Assembly: GCF_001556865.1 (NCBI RefSeq)
Contig: NZ_LSJY01000175.1
Location: 27,512-91,511 of the forward strand
Length of the DNA stretch: 64,000 bases
Direction: 5' to 3'
Source of the DNA: Sphingobium sp. CCH11-B1
GTDB lineage: Bacteria > Pseudomonadota > Alphaproteobacteria > Sphingomonadales > Sphingomonadaceae
The notes under the pieces were generated by a model, which saw only the letters and a program-made list of their open reading frames with translations, was not told where the DNA came from and searched no databases. Shown in pieces: positions 8,790 to 17,556 of the stretch. A program made the position numbers and the translations under genes. How positions within the stretch are numbered: position 1 is the first letter of the stretch; the number at the start of each line of letters is the position of its first letter.

Positions 8790-10030
8790 GCCGCGGACTT
8801 CAGCACATAGAGGTGGACGCCGCCATAAATGGCGGAACGGTCGCGCGCGGTATAATCCAGCGATTGCTCCGCCCGGTACTCCCAGCGGCCCAGCACACCT
8901 TCAACGACCCGGCCAGGAAGAATGCTCGGCTCCCCGGCGGTACGGAACAGCACGCGCGCGCCGGGCCTAGCCGTCCGCGTGATTTGCGCCCAGAGCGCGT
9001 TCAGTTGAACGTCGTCCATCCAGTCCTGCGCGTCGAGCAGGATATACCGATCGCAGGACGCGGGCGGCTGGCCGGCAAGGAAGTCCGTGAAATTGATGTG
9101 GCGAACGTCGACGCGATCCGCCCTTTCCCGCACCGCGTCGTGGTTGGCGGCCTGCAGATAGGGCGGCAATGGTCCTTCACCCTGTCCGCCCTTGGCGGCA
9201 TAGCCCCGGCCGAATGCCTGAACCGCGAAATAATTGTCCTTGAGGTCGAAGCCGCAGGCCAGCTTTTCCAGCCTCGCCTTGAGGACACTGTCCATCCGCG
9301 CGTCGCCGGCCAGCGCCTCGAACTGAGCGGGCGGGATGCCAAGGCCAAAGAGCGAGGCCGGCTGGTTCGTCAGCCAGCGCACAAAGCCCTTGTCGAAGAT
9401 CGGCGCAAGTTCGCGATCGAAGATTTCGCGCTGCTGCTCGCGATTTTGCGCGTCCAGCATCCGGGTGGGATTGACCCCATGCAATCGCGCCAGCAGATGC
9501 GCCGCACCGATGAAGCGGCCCAGAAGGCCATGTTTGTAGATCCCCCGCGCGAAGCCGCCGATGCGCCGCCGGCCAATGAGATCGCGCCCTTCCCAATAGC
9601 GGCGCGTCGCTTCGTCCAGATGCGGCGCCACAATGTCGTGATAGGCCGCGATGTTCGCCCGGTCGTCAGCGCGGGCGAAGAAGCGGTGAAAGCTGGCATG
9701 ATCGGGCAGGGTCCGCGCCGCCGCCAGCTTCAACCGGTTGAGCGCGATATGGGCGGTGTTGAGATCGACCGCCGTTATCCTCGCCGGATCGGCCGTCAGA
9801 TAGGACAGCACATTGCATCCCCCCGACGCGATCGTGACGACATGATGGTCCGGGCCGATGGCCAGCGCTTCCATGTCCACGGCAGGATCTTCCCAGATCT
9901 GCGCGTAGACAAGACCCCGAAAGGCAAAGGTGAAGGCCCGCTCCAGCAAGCCCTGCTTCGAAAGATGTCGGTGCCGATGCACCGCATTGGTGACCTTTCG
10001 ATGGCCCTTGTTCTGAACGGTCGCCGCCAT
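8786..10030 (-). CDS. btaA: Diacylglycerol 3-amino-3-carboxypropyl transferase BtaA
   Basis: DUF3419-family enzyme that moves the aminocarboxypropyl group of SAM to diacylglycerol, the first step of betaine-lipid synthesis. The 414-residue protein shows FRGLVYAQIWEDPAVDMEAL, the SAM-site variant IASGGCNVLSYL, AVDLNTAHIALNRLK, and the C-terminal ILLDAQDWMDD, all conserved in BtaA. ATG 10030 is chosen because GAGGAG sits eight bases upstream; longer starts would enter the promoter. A Pho-box-like array lies about 60 bp upstream, suggesting induction by phosphate starvation, when betaine lipids replace phospholipids. Confidence 0.93.
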   Translation of the reverse strand: MAATVQNKGHRKVTNAVHRHRHLSKQGLLERAFTFAFRGLVYAQIWEDPAVDMEALAIGPDHHVVTIASGGCNVLSYLTADPARITAVDLNTAHIALNRLKLAAARTLPDHASFHRFFARADDRANIAAYHDIVAPHLDEATRRYWEGRDLIGRRRIGGFARGIYKHGLLGRFIGAAHLLARLHGVNPTRMLDAQNREQQREIFDRELAPIFDKGFVRWLTNQPASLFGLGIPPAQFEALAGDARMDSVLKARLEKLACGFDLKDNYFAVQAFGRGYAAKGGQGEGPLPPYLQAANHDAVRERADRVDVRHINFTDFLAGQPPASCDRYILLDAQDWMDDVQLNALWAQITRTARPGARVLFRTAGEPSILPGRVVEGVLGRWEYRAEQSLDYTARDRSAIYGGVHLYVLKSAA

Positions 10031-10081
10031 GTCCGCACTCCTCGCTGCCGGGTCGCTGGCGGTGCCGATAGGGCAATGGCA

Positions 10082-10121
10082 TGTCATGGGCATGACGGAC
10101 CGGTGACGGGCCGATGACTCC
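10082..10121 (-). promoter_or_regulatory. Pho-box-like tandem array upstream of btaA
   Basis: Reading towards btaA, four 7-bp units are spaced by exactly 4 bp: GAGTCAT, CCGTCAC, CCGTCAT and ATGACAT. The PhoB consensus is direct repeats of CTGTCAT with the same 11-bp period. The middle two units match six of seven positions, and the outer two match five. The array ends 52 bp before the btaA ATG. In Sinorhizobium, DGTS synthesis is induced by phosphate limitation through PhoB, which agrees with this site. Confidence 0.72.
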
Positions 10122-10176
10122 CCTTTGGGCAGGGGCCTTGCGGAACCGGAATGACATCTCCCATCTTCTTGCATTG

Positions 10177-11169
10177 ATGGCGCATTGGATCGAACCCCAC
10201 CCCACCGGCATATATGTCCGCCCGGCCGACGCGTGGATCGATCCGTCGCTGCCGCAGGAACGGGCGCTGGTGACGCATGGCCATGCCGATCATGCGCGCG
10301 GCGGGCATGGCCATGTCTGGGCGACGCGTGAGACGCTGGCGATCATGGCGCTGCGTTATGGCACCGCCAGCGGCACGGCGGTGGATTATGGCGAAGATGT
10401 AACAATGGGCGGCGTCGCCATCCGCTACGTCCCGGCCGGCCATGTGCTGGGATCGGCACAGATCCTGCTCGAACATGCCGGCGAACGGGTCGTGGTGACC
10501 GGCGATTACAAGCGACGACCCGACCCCACCTGTCTGCCCTTCGAGCCGATCCCCTGCGACATATTCGTGACGGAGGCAACGTTCGGCCTGCCCGTCTTCC
10601 GCCATCCCGACACCGGCAGCGAGATGGACCGGCTGCTTGCCGCGCTCCACGCCCACCCCGATCGCTGCGTGCTGGTCGGTGCCTATGCTCTGGGCAAGGC
10701 GCAGCGGGTCATCAGCGAACTGCGCAGGCGCGGCCATCATGACGCCATCTATATCCATGGCGCAATGGAACGGATGTGCGCCCTCTATCAGGATTTTGGC
10801 GTGGACCTGGGCGAACTGCGCCCGGCGACCGGCGTGCCGGCCAAGGACATGCGCGGCCATGTCGTGCTGTCGCCGCCTTCCGCGCTCAACGACCGCTGGA
10901 GCCGCCGCCTGCCCGATCCCATCACCGCCATGGCATCGGGTTGGATGCGCGTGCGCCAGCGGGCGCGGCAGAAGAATGTCGAACTGCCGCTTGTCATTTC
11001 CGATCATGCCGACTGGGACGAACTGACCGACACCATCCGGGAGGTCGCGCCTGTCGAAACCTGGATAACCCACGGTCGGGAGGAAGCCCTGCTCCATTGG
11101 TGCATGACCCACCAGATCCGTGCCCGCGCGCTCGCGCTCGTCGGCCGCGAGGATGAGGACGAGGGATGA
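10177..11169 (+). CDS. DNA ligase-associated MBL-fold exonuclease
   Basis: Metallo-beta-lactamase/beta-CASP-type nuclease of 330 residues. The metal-binding motif appears as THGHADHARGG near residue 30, with further ligands in AGHVLGSAQI and TGDYKRRPDP, and a C-terminal ISDHADWDEL plus WITHG. It belongs to the family found beside bacterial ATP-dependent ligases and Lhr-like helicases, thought to work in DNA repair. The ATG at 10177 (MAHWIEPHPTGIYVRP) matches the family N-terminus, although the ribosome binding site is weak. The ligase follows after 37 bp. Confidence 0.9.
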   Translation: MAHWIEPHPTGIYVRPADAWIDPSLPQERALVTHGHADHARGGHGHVWATRETLAIMALRYGTASGTAVDYGEDVTMGGVAIRYVPAGHVLGSAQILLEHAGERVVVTGDYKRRPDPTCLPFEPIPCDIFVTEATFGLPVFRHPDTGSEMDRLLAALHAHPDRCVLVGAYALGKAQRVISELRRRGHHDAIYIHGAMERMCALYQDFGVDLGELRPATGVPAKDMRGHVVLSPPSALNDRWSRRLPDPITAMASGWMRVRQRARQKNVELPLVISDHADWDELTDTIREVAPVETWITHGREEALLHWCMTHQIRARALALVGREDEDEG

Positions 11170-11206
11170 CGGCCTCCAACCTGTATCCGCTGCGTGCTCT
11201 CATCTC

Positions 11207-12805
11207 ATGAGGCAGTTTTCCCAACTGCTTGACGGCCTCGTCTACACCCGCTCGCGCAACGGCAAGCTGGACCTGATCGCGGCCTACATGCGCGACGCAC
11301 CCGATCCTGATCGCGGCTGGGCGCTCGCGGCGCTTACCGGCAATCTGGACCTCAAGGCGGTCAAGGCTTCCGCCATTGGCGAGATGATCCGGGCCCGTGT
11401 CGATCCGGTCCTGTTCGAGATGAGCCGCGACTATGTCGGCGATCTCGCCGAAACGGTCGCCCTCCTCTGGCCCAAGCGGGAGGACCAGCCCGCCGAAGTG
11501 GACGACGGCTCGCTCAGCCTTTCTGCCGTCATCGATCGGCTGCACAGTGTCAGCCGGGCCGCCGCGCCGCAAGCGCTCGCGCAGATGATGGACCATCTCG
11601 ATTCATCGGGCCGGTTCGCCTTGCTCAAGCTCGCCACCGGAGGCCTTCGCGTCGGCATTTCGGCGCGCCTCGCCAAGACCGGCTTCGCCTCGGCATTCGG
11701 CCTGGATGTCGACGATGTGGAGCAGGTCTGGCACGCGCTTTCGCCGCCCTACGCCGCGCTGTTCGACTGGGCGGAGGGGCGCAACGGCCGTCCCGACCCG
11801 GGAGGCACGCCCTATTTCCGCCCCTTCATGCTTGCCCATCCGCTGGAGGCGGACAGCGTGGACCTTGCCGATTATGCGGCCGAATGGAAATGGGATGGCA
11901 TTCGCATCCAGATTGTCGGCACGGGGTCCGAAACCCGCCTATACAGCCGTGCCGGAGACGATATCTCCGGCAGCTTCCCCGAAATCGCCGCCGCTTTTTC
12001 CGGCCACGCCGTGCTGGACGGCGAATTGTTGGTGAAGGGCGAGGTTCAGGGTGCCAAGGAACATGGTGGCGCCGCCGCCAGCTTCAACGCGCTCCAGCAG
12101 CGGCTCGGGCGCAAGGCCGTGACGACGAAGATGATGAAGGATTATCCCGCCTTCGTCCGCCTCTACGACCTGCTGATCGAGGGCGACGATGATCTGCGCG
12201 CCCTGCCCTGGGAACAGCGCCGCGCCCGGCTGGAAGGCTTCATCCCGTCACTCGACGCCGACCGCTTCGACCTGTCCCAGGTGATAGAGGCGGACAGTTT
12301 CCAGGCGCTGGCCGACATCCGGGCCGGTGCGCGCGACGCGGCGATCGAGGGCGTGATGCTCAAGCGCCGCGACAGTCCCTATGTCGCGGGTCGCAAGGCT
12401 GCCTTGTGGTACAAGTGGAAGCGCGATCCGCTGACCGCCGATTGCGTGATGATGTATGCGCAACGCGGGCACGGCAAGCGCTCGTCCTTCTATTCGGACT
12501 ATACTTTCGGCTGCTGGACCGAAGAGGGCGAACTGCTCCCGGTTGGGAAGGCCTATAGCGGCTTCACCGACGAAGAGCTGAAATGGCTCGACCGCTTCGT
12601 CCGCCAGAACACGGTTAACCGCTTCGGCCCGGTGCGGGAGGTCGAGAAAACGCTGGTGCTGGAAGTCGCGTTCGACTCCATCCACGACAGCAAGCGCCAT
12701 AAATCCGGCCTCGCCATGCGTTTCCCCCGCATCGCCCGCATCCGCAAGGACAAGCCGGCCGCGGAGGCGGATATGGTCGAAGGGTTACGCAAGCTGGTGA
12801 CTTAG
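11207..12805 (+). CDS. ATP-dependent DNA ligase (Lhr-cluster type)
   Basis: Seals nicks using ATP through a ligase-adenylate intermediate. The 532-residue protein has an N-terminal helical DNA-binding domain, the nucleotidyltransferase domain with adenylated Lys228 in EWKWDGIRIQ, then LYSRAGDDIS, AVLDGELLV, EGVMLKRRDSPY and LWYKWKRD, and a C-terminal OB fold. This is the type that usually travels with an MBL exonuclease, an Lhr-like helicase and the PdeM phosphodiesterase. Here only the exonuclease is adjacent. It is separate from the NAD-dependent replicative ligase. Confidence 0.94.
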   Translation: MRQFSQLLDGLVYTRSRNGKLDLIAAYMRDAPDPDRGWALAALTGNLDLKAVKASAIGEMIRARVDPVLFEMSRDYVGDLAETVALLWPKREDQPAEVDDGSLSLSAVIDRLHSVSRAAAPQALAQMMDHLDSSGRFALLKLATGGLRVGISARLAKTGFASAFGLDVDDVEQVWHALSPPYAALFDWAEGRNGRPDPGGTPYFRPFMLAHPLEADSVDLADYAAEWKWDGIRIQIVGTGSETRLYSRAGDDISGSFPEIAAAFSGHAVLDGELLVKGEVQGAKEHGGAAASFNALQQRLGRKAVTTKMMKDYPAFVRLYDLLIEGDDDLRALPWEQRRARLEGFIPSLDADRFDLSQVIEADSFQALADIRAGARDAAIEGVMLKRRDSPYVAGRKAALWYKWKRDPLTADCVMMYAQRGHGKRSSFYSDYTFGCWTEEGELLPVGKAYSGFTDEELKWLDRFVRQNTVNRFGPVREVEKTLVLEVAFDSIHDSKRHKSGLAMRFPRIARIRKDKPAAEADMVEGLRKLVT

Positions 12806-12819
12806 CGCGCGCCCGCAAA

Positions 12820-12857
12820 GAAGCGGCCGGCCCGCATATAGCCGGACCGGCCGCTTC
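12820..12857. terminator. Bidirectional hairpin between ligase and fasciclin genes
   Basis: GAAGCGGCCGG (12820-12830) and CCGGCCGCTTC (12847-12857) form a perfect 11-bp stem in the 70-bp gap between two convergent genes. No T run follows on either strand, but position and stability suggest a shared transcription end. Confidence 0.6.
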
Positions 12858-12875
12858 CTCCCGTCATCACATCGG

Positions 12876-13454
12876 TCAGGGCATCAGCACCGTGTCGATG
12901 ACATGGATCACGCCGTTCGACTGGTTGACGTCAGCGATCGTGACCTTGGCCTTGCCGCCCTTGGCATCCTGCAACCAGACATGCGGCCCTTGTACCCAGG
13001 CGGTCAGCGGCTCGCCCTGCACGGTCGTCAGCGTCACCTTGCCACCGTTCGCCTTCGCCTGAGCCATCAGATCAGCGGCGCTCAGCTTGCCGGGCACCAC
13101 ATGATAGGTCAGCACGCTGGTCAGCTGCGCCTTGTTCTCGGGCTTCAGCAGCGTGTCCACGGTACCGGCAGGCAGTTTAGCGAAAGCCTGGTTGGTGGGC
13201 GCAAAGACGGTGAACGGTCCAGGCCCCTTCAGCGTATCCACCAGGCCGGCCGCCTTCACCGCAGCGACCAGCGTCGTGTGATCCTTGGAATTCACGGCGT
13301 TGTCGATGATGTCCTTGGTCGGGTACATCGCCGCGCCACCCACCATCGGGTTGGGCTTTGCGGCCATATGGCCATTGTGCGGCTGTGCCACGGCGCCTCC
13401 GCCAGCGACCAGCAGAGCGCCCGCAAGAGCCAGCGAGACAGAAGAGATTTTCAT
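12876..13454 (-). CDS. Secreted fasciclin (FAS1)-domain protein
   Basis: A 192-residue exported protein. The N-terminus [19 protein letters not shown] followed by GAVAQ is a signal peptide with a likely cleavage after A-V-A. The FAS1 domain spans about residues 45-190 with the two conserved boxes [17 protein letters not shown] and the C-terminal [13 protein letters not shown], plus the central [13 protein letters not shown]1 proteins are adhesion or surface proteins; the exact role here is unknown. ATG 13454 has GAGGAAGGA upstream and gives a good signal peptide, so it is preferred over the ATG three codons earlier. Confidence 0.9.
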   Translation of the reverse strand: MKISSVSLALAGALLVAGGGAVAQPHNGHMAAKPNPMVGGAAMYPTKDIIDNAVNSKDHTTLVAAVKAAGLVDTLKGPGPFTVFAPTNQAFAKLPAGTVDTLLKPENKAQLTSVLTYHVVPGKLSAADLMAQAKANGGKVTLTTVQGEPLTAWVQGPHVWLQDAKGGKAKVTIADVNQSNGVIHVIDTVLMP

Positions 13455-13648
13455 GAGAGGCATCCTTCCTCGAACCGTCCCCGTCGCGCGGAGACGGCGC
13501 TACTACGTCTGGGGAAGCTCCGGGATGCATGCCTGCCCTAAAAGACAGGGGGGTGATGGCCCCTGCGCGCATCTGACTTTGCGCTGTCACCTCCCGTCCC
13601 TATATGGGCGCTTTCGCGCGGGGTCGCGCGGCAGGATATGGAGACGAA

Positions 13649-14854
13649 ATGAGCAAGGTTCTGGTCATCGGCGCGGGCGGCGTCGGCTCTGTCGCGGTTC
13701 ACAAGATGGCGATGAATCCCGATATCTTCAGCCATATCACCCTCGCCAGCCGCCGGATCGTCAGTTGCGAGAAGGTCGCCGAATCGGTGAAGGCGCGCAC
13801 GGGCGTCACCATCGACGTTGCGCAGGTCGATGCCGACAATGTGGAAGAAACCATCGCCCTGATCCAGAAGGTTCAGCCCAAGCTGGTCGTGAACCTGGCC
13901 CTGCCCTATCAGGATCTGGCGATCATGGACGCATGCCTCGCGACCAGGACCGACTATCTCGACACCGCCAATTACGAACCGCGCGACACCGCCAAGTTCG
14001 AATATAGCTGGCAATGGGCTTATCAGGAGCGTTTCAAGGAGGCCGGCATCATGGCGCTGCTCGGCTCCGGCTTCGACCCTGGCGTCACCAGCGTGTTCGC
14101 CAGCTACATCAAGAAGCATCTGCTCGACCGGATCGACACGCTCGACATTCTCGACTGCAACGGCGGCGACCATGGCCAGCATTTCGCGACCAACTTCAAC
14201 CCGGAAATCAATATCCGCGAAGTGACCGCGCCCTCCCGCCACTGGGCCGATGGGCAGTGGGTCGAAGGGCCTGCGCTCAGCCACAAGCAGGTTTTCGACT
14301 TCGATCAGGTCGGCGAAAAGAATATGTACCTCATGTATCATGAGGAACTGGAAAGCCTCGCCAAGCACTATCCCGAGATCAAGCGCATCCGTTTCTGGAT
14401 GACGTTCGGCGACGCCTATCTGAAGCATCTGGAGGTGCTGCAGAATGTCGGAATGACCCGGATCGATCCTGTCATCTACAATGGGCAGGAGATCATACCG
14501 CTCCAGTTCCTCAAGGCCGTGCTGCCCGAGCCGTCGAGCCTGGGCTCCACCACCAAGGGCAAGACCAATATCGGCGACATCGCCACGGGCCAAAAAGACG
14601 GGACGCAAAAGACTGTCTATGTCTACAATGTCTGCGACCATGAGGACGCCTATGCCGAAACCGGCAACCAGGCGGTCAGCTACACCACCGGCGTCCCCGC
14701 AATGATCGGCGCGGCGCTGATGCTGACCGGCGCTTGGCGGGGCGAAGGCGTGTTCAACATCGAGCAGTTCGATCCCGATCCCTTCATGGACATGCTGAAC
14801 AGGCATGGCCTGCCCTGGCAGGTGAAGGAACTGGACGCGCCGCTGGATTTCTGA
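13649..14854 (+). CDS. Carboxy(nor)spermidine dehydrogenase (saccharopine dehydrogenase-like)
   Basis: NADPH-dependent enzyme that condenses aspartate semialdehyde with putrescine or diaminopropane to carboxyspermidine or carboxynorspermidine. The 401-residue protein has an N-terminal Rossmann motif VIGAGGVGSVAVHK, LGSGFDPGVTSVFASY, and DCNGGDHGQHFATNFNPEIN. It resembles the Lys1-type saccharopine dehydrogenase family. Assignment to the polyamine branch rests on the carboxynorspermidine decarboxylase next door and the ornithine decarboxylase after that. ATG 13649 follows GGAGACGAA. A paired-hairpin repeat follows its stop. Confidence 0.9.
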   Translation: MSKVLVIGAGGVGSVAVHKMAMNPDIFSHITLASRRIVSCEKVAESVKARTGVTIDVAQVDADNVEETIALIQKVQPKLVVNLALPYQDLAIMDACLATRTDYLDTANYEPRDTAKFEYSWQWAYQERFKEAGIMALLGSGFDPGVTSVFASYIKKHLLDRIDTLDILDCNGGDHGQHFATNFNPEINIREVTAPSRHWADGQWVEGPALSHKQVFDFDQVGEKNMYLMYHEELESLAKHYPEIKRIRFWMTFGDAYLKHLEVLQNVGMTRIDPVIYNGQEIIPLQFLKAVLPEPSSLGSTTKGKTNIGDIATGQKDGTQKTVYVYNVCDHEDAYAETGNQAVSYTTGVPAMIGAALMLTGAWRGEGVFNIEQFDPDPFMDMLNRHGLPWQVKELDAPLDF

Positions 14855-14865
14855 CGACCTTAGTC

Positions 14866-14946
14866 GTCACCCCAGCGAAGGCTGGGGTCTCGTGCGGCTG
14901 GGTCGTGCCCCTATCGCCTGAGACCCCCGCCTTCGCCGGGGTGACG
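14866..14946. repeat. Paired-hairpin intergenic repeat, copy B
   Basis: Two palindromes face each other: GTCACCCCAGC-GAAG-GCTGGGG on the left and CCCCCGCCTTCGCCGGGG followed by TGACGG on the right. On the minus strand the unit translates as VTPAKAGVS and [10 protein letters not shown]. Its right end, GGTGACGGGAG, provides the GGGAG that serves as ribosome binding site for the following decarboxylase gene. It is the best preserved copy in the window. Confidence 0.85.
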
Positions 14947-14960
14947 GGAGAAATACGACC

Positions 14961-16133
14961 ATGGAAACCCGCGCCGGCGATCCCGCCGCCTTCGCCCGCT
15001 TCGATCTCTATCGCGTCCCCTCGCCCGCCTTCGTGGTGGACGAGGCCGCGATCCGCCGCAACCTCGCCGTCCTGCGCGACATTGGCAACCGCGCCGGGAT
15101 CAAGGTGCTGGGCGCGCTCAAGGCCTTTTCCATGTGGTCTCTCGGCGGCGTGGTCGCCGAATATCTCGACGGCGTCTGCGCCTCGGGCATCTATGAAGCC
15201 CGCCTTGGCCGGGAAGAATATGGCGGTGAGGTCGCCACCTACTGCGCCGCCTACAAACCCGAAGACCTCGCCGAAATCCTGAAGATCAGCGACCATGTGA
15301 TCTTCAACAGCCCCGGCCAGATCGCACGCCTCAAACCCGTCATCGACGCCGCCCGCAACAACGGTGTGAACTTCGACATCGGCCTGCGCCTGAACCCGCT
15401 CCATGCCGAAGGCGAAGTCCCCAAATATGACCCGTCGCAGCCGCACAGCCGCCTGGGCTTCCCGGTCGACCAGCTAAGGCCCGAGCATCTGGACGGCGTA
15501 TCCGGCCTTCACATCCATAACCTGTGCGAACAGGATTTCCTGCCGCTTCAGCGCACCTGGGCGGCGATCGAATCCCGCGTGATGCCGCATGTCGCCAACC
15601 TCAAATGGCTCAATTTCGGCGGGGGTCATCATGTCACCCGTGCCGACTATCAGATCGACGACCTCATCGCCTTTCTCCACCGCATCAAGGTGCAGACAGG
15701 TCTGGAACTCTATATCGAACCCGGCGAAGCGATGGCGCTCGACGCCGGCATCCTCGTGGGCGAGATACTCGACGTGATCGACAATGGCATGCCCGTCGCT
15801 ATCACCGACATCAGCGCCACCTGCCACATGCCCGACGTGATCGAGGCGCCCTACCGGCCCGCCATGCTGCACGAACAGGCGGACGGTCCGGTGACCAGAC
15901 TCGGCGGACCGTCCTGCCTCGCCGGCGACATCATCGGCGACTATCGAGTCCCCGGCGGTGCCGAACCGGGCGCGCGGATCGCCTTCCTCGATCAGGCGCA
16001 TTATTCGATGGTAAAGACCAACACCTTCAACGGCGTGCCCCTTCCCGCCATCTGGCTATGGAACAGCGAGACGGATCAACTCACTGAAATAAAGTCGTTT
16101 TCCTATGGCGACTTTAAGGCTCGTCTCTCCTGA
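14961..16133 (+). CDS. nspC: Carboxynorspermidine/carboxyspermidine decarboxylase
   Basis: PLP enzyme of the alanine-racemase fold that decarboxylates carboxyspermidine to spermidine, or carboxynorspermidine to norspermidine. The 390 residues include RVPSPAFVVDEAAIRRNLAV, the PLP lysine region VLGALKAFSMWSL, SRLGFP, LNFGGGHHVTRADYQ, and YIEPGEAMALDAG, all typical of NspC. It is placed after the dehydrogenase that makes its substrate and before ornithine decarboxylase, which makes putrescine. Its ribosome binding site lies at the edge of the preceding repeat. Confidence 0.93.
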   Translation: METRAGDPAAFARFDLYRVPSPAFVVDEAAIRRNLAVLRDIGNRAGIKVLGALKAFSMWSLGGVVAEYLDGVCASGIYEARLGREEYGGEVATYCAAYKPEDLAEILKISDHVIFNSPGQIARLKPVIDAARNNGVNFDIGLRLNPLHAEGEVPKYDPSQPHSRLGFPVDQLRPEHLDGVSGLHIHNLCEQDFLPLQRTWAAIESRVMPHVANLKWLNFGGGHHVTRADYQIDDLIAFLHRIKVQTGLELYIEPGEAMALDAGILVGEILDVIDNGMPVAITDISATCHMPDVIEAPYRPAMLHEQADGPVTRLGGPSCLAGDIIGDYRVPGGAEPGARIAFLDQAHYSMVKTNTFNGVPLPAIWLWNSETDQLTEIKSFSYGDFKARLS

Positions 16134-16149
16134 CGCACGTTTCATAGCC

Positions 16150-16281
16150 TGCCGCGCAACAAAATTTACCGGTGCGCTTTACAGGGGGGACCCCTCAGCA
16201 TATATCGGCCGTCCGCTGCCCCATGGGACTTCCACCGCAAGGCAGCTTTATTGCCAACGACTACACTGGAGGTCCCTTGAG
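16150..16281 (+). promoter_or_regulatory. Structured leader of the ornithine decarboxylase gene (speF-leader candidate)
   Basis: The 148 bp before the decarboxylase contain several possible hairpins: AGGGGGGACCCCT near 16183, GTCC...GGGAC around 16211-16230, and GGCAG...CTGCC-like pairing near 16243. They end in TGGAGG just before a TTG start. Alphaproteobacterial ornithine decarboxylase genes are known to carry a conserved speF leader RNA. Position and structure agree, but the match to that family was not computed. Confidence 0.45.
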
Positions 16282-17487
16282 TTGCACAAGCATCATAGCG
16301 CGCTGGGGGTAGCGACCGCCCTCAAACCGGCAGCACCGGTAACGCTGATTCGTCCCGACGCCGCGGCTCGGGCTGCCCGCTTCTTTGTGGAGAAGTTTCC
16401 GGGCCGCTCGCTCTATGCGGTGAAGGCGAACCCGTCTCCTGACCTGATCCGCACGCTCTACGCCGCCGGGATCACGCATTTCGACGTGGCCTCGATCGTC
16501 GAGGTGCGCCTGGTCGCCGACGCGCTGGCGCAAATGGGCGCACAGGCGAAATTGTGCTTCATGCACCCGGTCAAGGCCGAGGAAGCGATCGCCGAAGCCT
16601 ATCATGTCTATGGCGTGCGCACTTTCTCGCTCGATTCGATGGACGAGCTTGAGAAAATCATGCGTGCTACGGGCAACGCGACCGATCTGGAGCTCTGCGT
16701 GCGCCTGCGCGTGTCCTCCGAACATAGCGAGCTTTCCCTCGCGTCGAAATTCGGCGCGGAACTCGGCGAAACGCGCGAATTGCTGATGGCCACCCGTCAG
16801 GCGGCCGATGCGCTTGGCATCTGCTTCCATGTCGGCAGCCAGGCGATGAGCCCGCAGGCCTATAGCGACGCGATCGAACGGGTCCGCGCGGCCATCGTCG
16901 ACGCGGCGGTCACGGTCGACATCATCGATGTCGGCGGCGGCTTCCCTTCGGTCTATCCGGGCATGGAGCCGGTCGCGCTCGAACATTATTTCGAGGCGAT
17001 CTATCGTGGCTTCGAAAGCCTGCCGGTCAGCTATTCGTCGGAACTCTGGTGCGAGCCGGGCCGGGCACTGTGCGCGGAATATAGCTCCGTACTGGTTCGT
17101 GTGGAGCGCCGCCGCGGTTCGGAACTCTACATCAACGACGGGGCTTACGGCGCGCTGTTCGATGCGGCGCATATCGGCTGGCGTTTCCCGGTCGAGCTGC
17201 TGCGGCTGGAAGATAGCCAGGAAGCGATGGAGCCTTTCTCCTTCTACGGCCCGACCTGTGACGACATGGACCATATGGTCGGCCCCTTTCTGCTGCCGGC
17301 AGATGTGAAGGCTGGCGATTATATCGAGATCGGGATGTTGGGCGCCTATGGCGCGGCGATGCGTACCGGTTTCAACGGCTTCACGTCGGAGGCGACGATC
17401 GAGGTGGAGGACGAGCCGATGGCGAGCCTCTACACCGAGATGCTGCCGGTCCGCCGGCGCGCGAACGTCATCAAGCTGGGCAAATAA
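16282..17487 (+). CDS. Ornithine (or ornithine/lysine) decarboxylase, alanine-racemase fold
   Basis: Converts ornithine to putrescine, feeding the spermidine branch encoded just upstream. The 401 residues contain the PLP lysine Lys48 in LYAVKANPSP, FHVGSQAMSP, DVGGGFPSVYPG, CEPGRALCAE and the catalytic Cys326 in GPTCDDMD, characteristic of group IV decarboxylases. The start is placed at TTG 16282 because GGAGG is nine bases upstream; earlier in-frame codons run through the structured leader. A GAYGAAMRTGFNGF C-terminal segment matches the family. Lysine as an alternative substrate cannot be excluded. Confidence 0.92.
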   Translation: MHKHHSALGVATALKPAAPVTLIRPDAAARAARFFVEKFPGRSLYAVKANPSPDLIRTLYAAGITHFDVASIVEVRLVADALAQMGAQAKLCFMHPVKAEEAIAEAYHVYGVRTFSLDSMDELEKIMRATGNATDLELCVRLRVSSEHSELSLASKFGAELGETRELLMATRQAADALGICFHVGSQAMSPQAYSDAIERVRAAIVDAAVTVDIIDVGGGFPSVYPGMEPVALEHYFEAIYRGFESLPVSYSSELWCEPGRALCAEYSSVLVRVERRRGSELYINDGAYGALFDAAHIGWRFPVELLRLEDSQEAMEPFSFYGPTCDDMDHMVGPFLLPADVKAGDYIEIGMLGAYGAAMRTGFNGFTSEATIEVEDEPMASLYTEMLPVRRRANVIKLGK

Positions 17488-17517
17488 GGCCCAAGCTCCC
17501 CTTTGGAGAGGGTGCCT

Positions 17518-17545
17518 GCCCCCGCCGCTTGCGGCGGGGGTTTTT
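17518..17545 (+). terminator. Rho-independent terminator of the polyamine cluster
   Basis: CCCCCGCCGC and GCGGCGGGGG form a perfect 10-bp stem with a TT loop, followed by TTTTT. It lies 31 bp after the decarboxylase stop and just before the convergent rlmD end. Confidence 0.93.
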
Positions 17546-17556
17546 CTTTGTCCGCC

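Noticed and set aside
14784-15446. Minus-strand frame of 220 codons reading VTPAKAGVS and [10 protein letters not shown]
   Set aside because: It opposes nspC and part of the dehydrogenase; the recognisable peptides come only from the repeat. Kept as evidence on the repeat and not as a gene.
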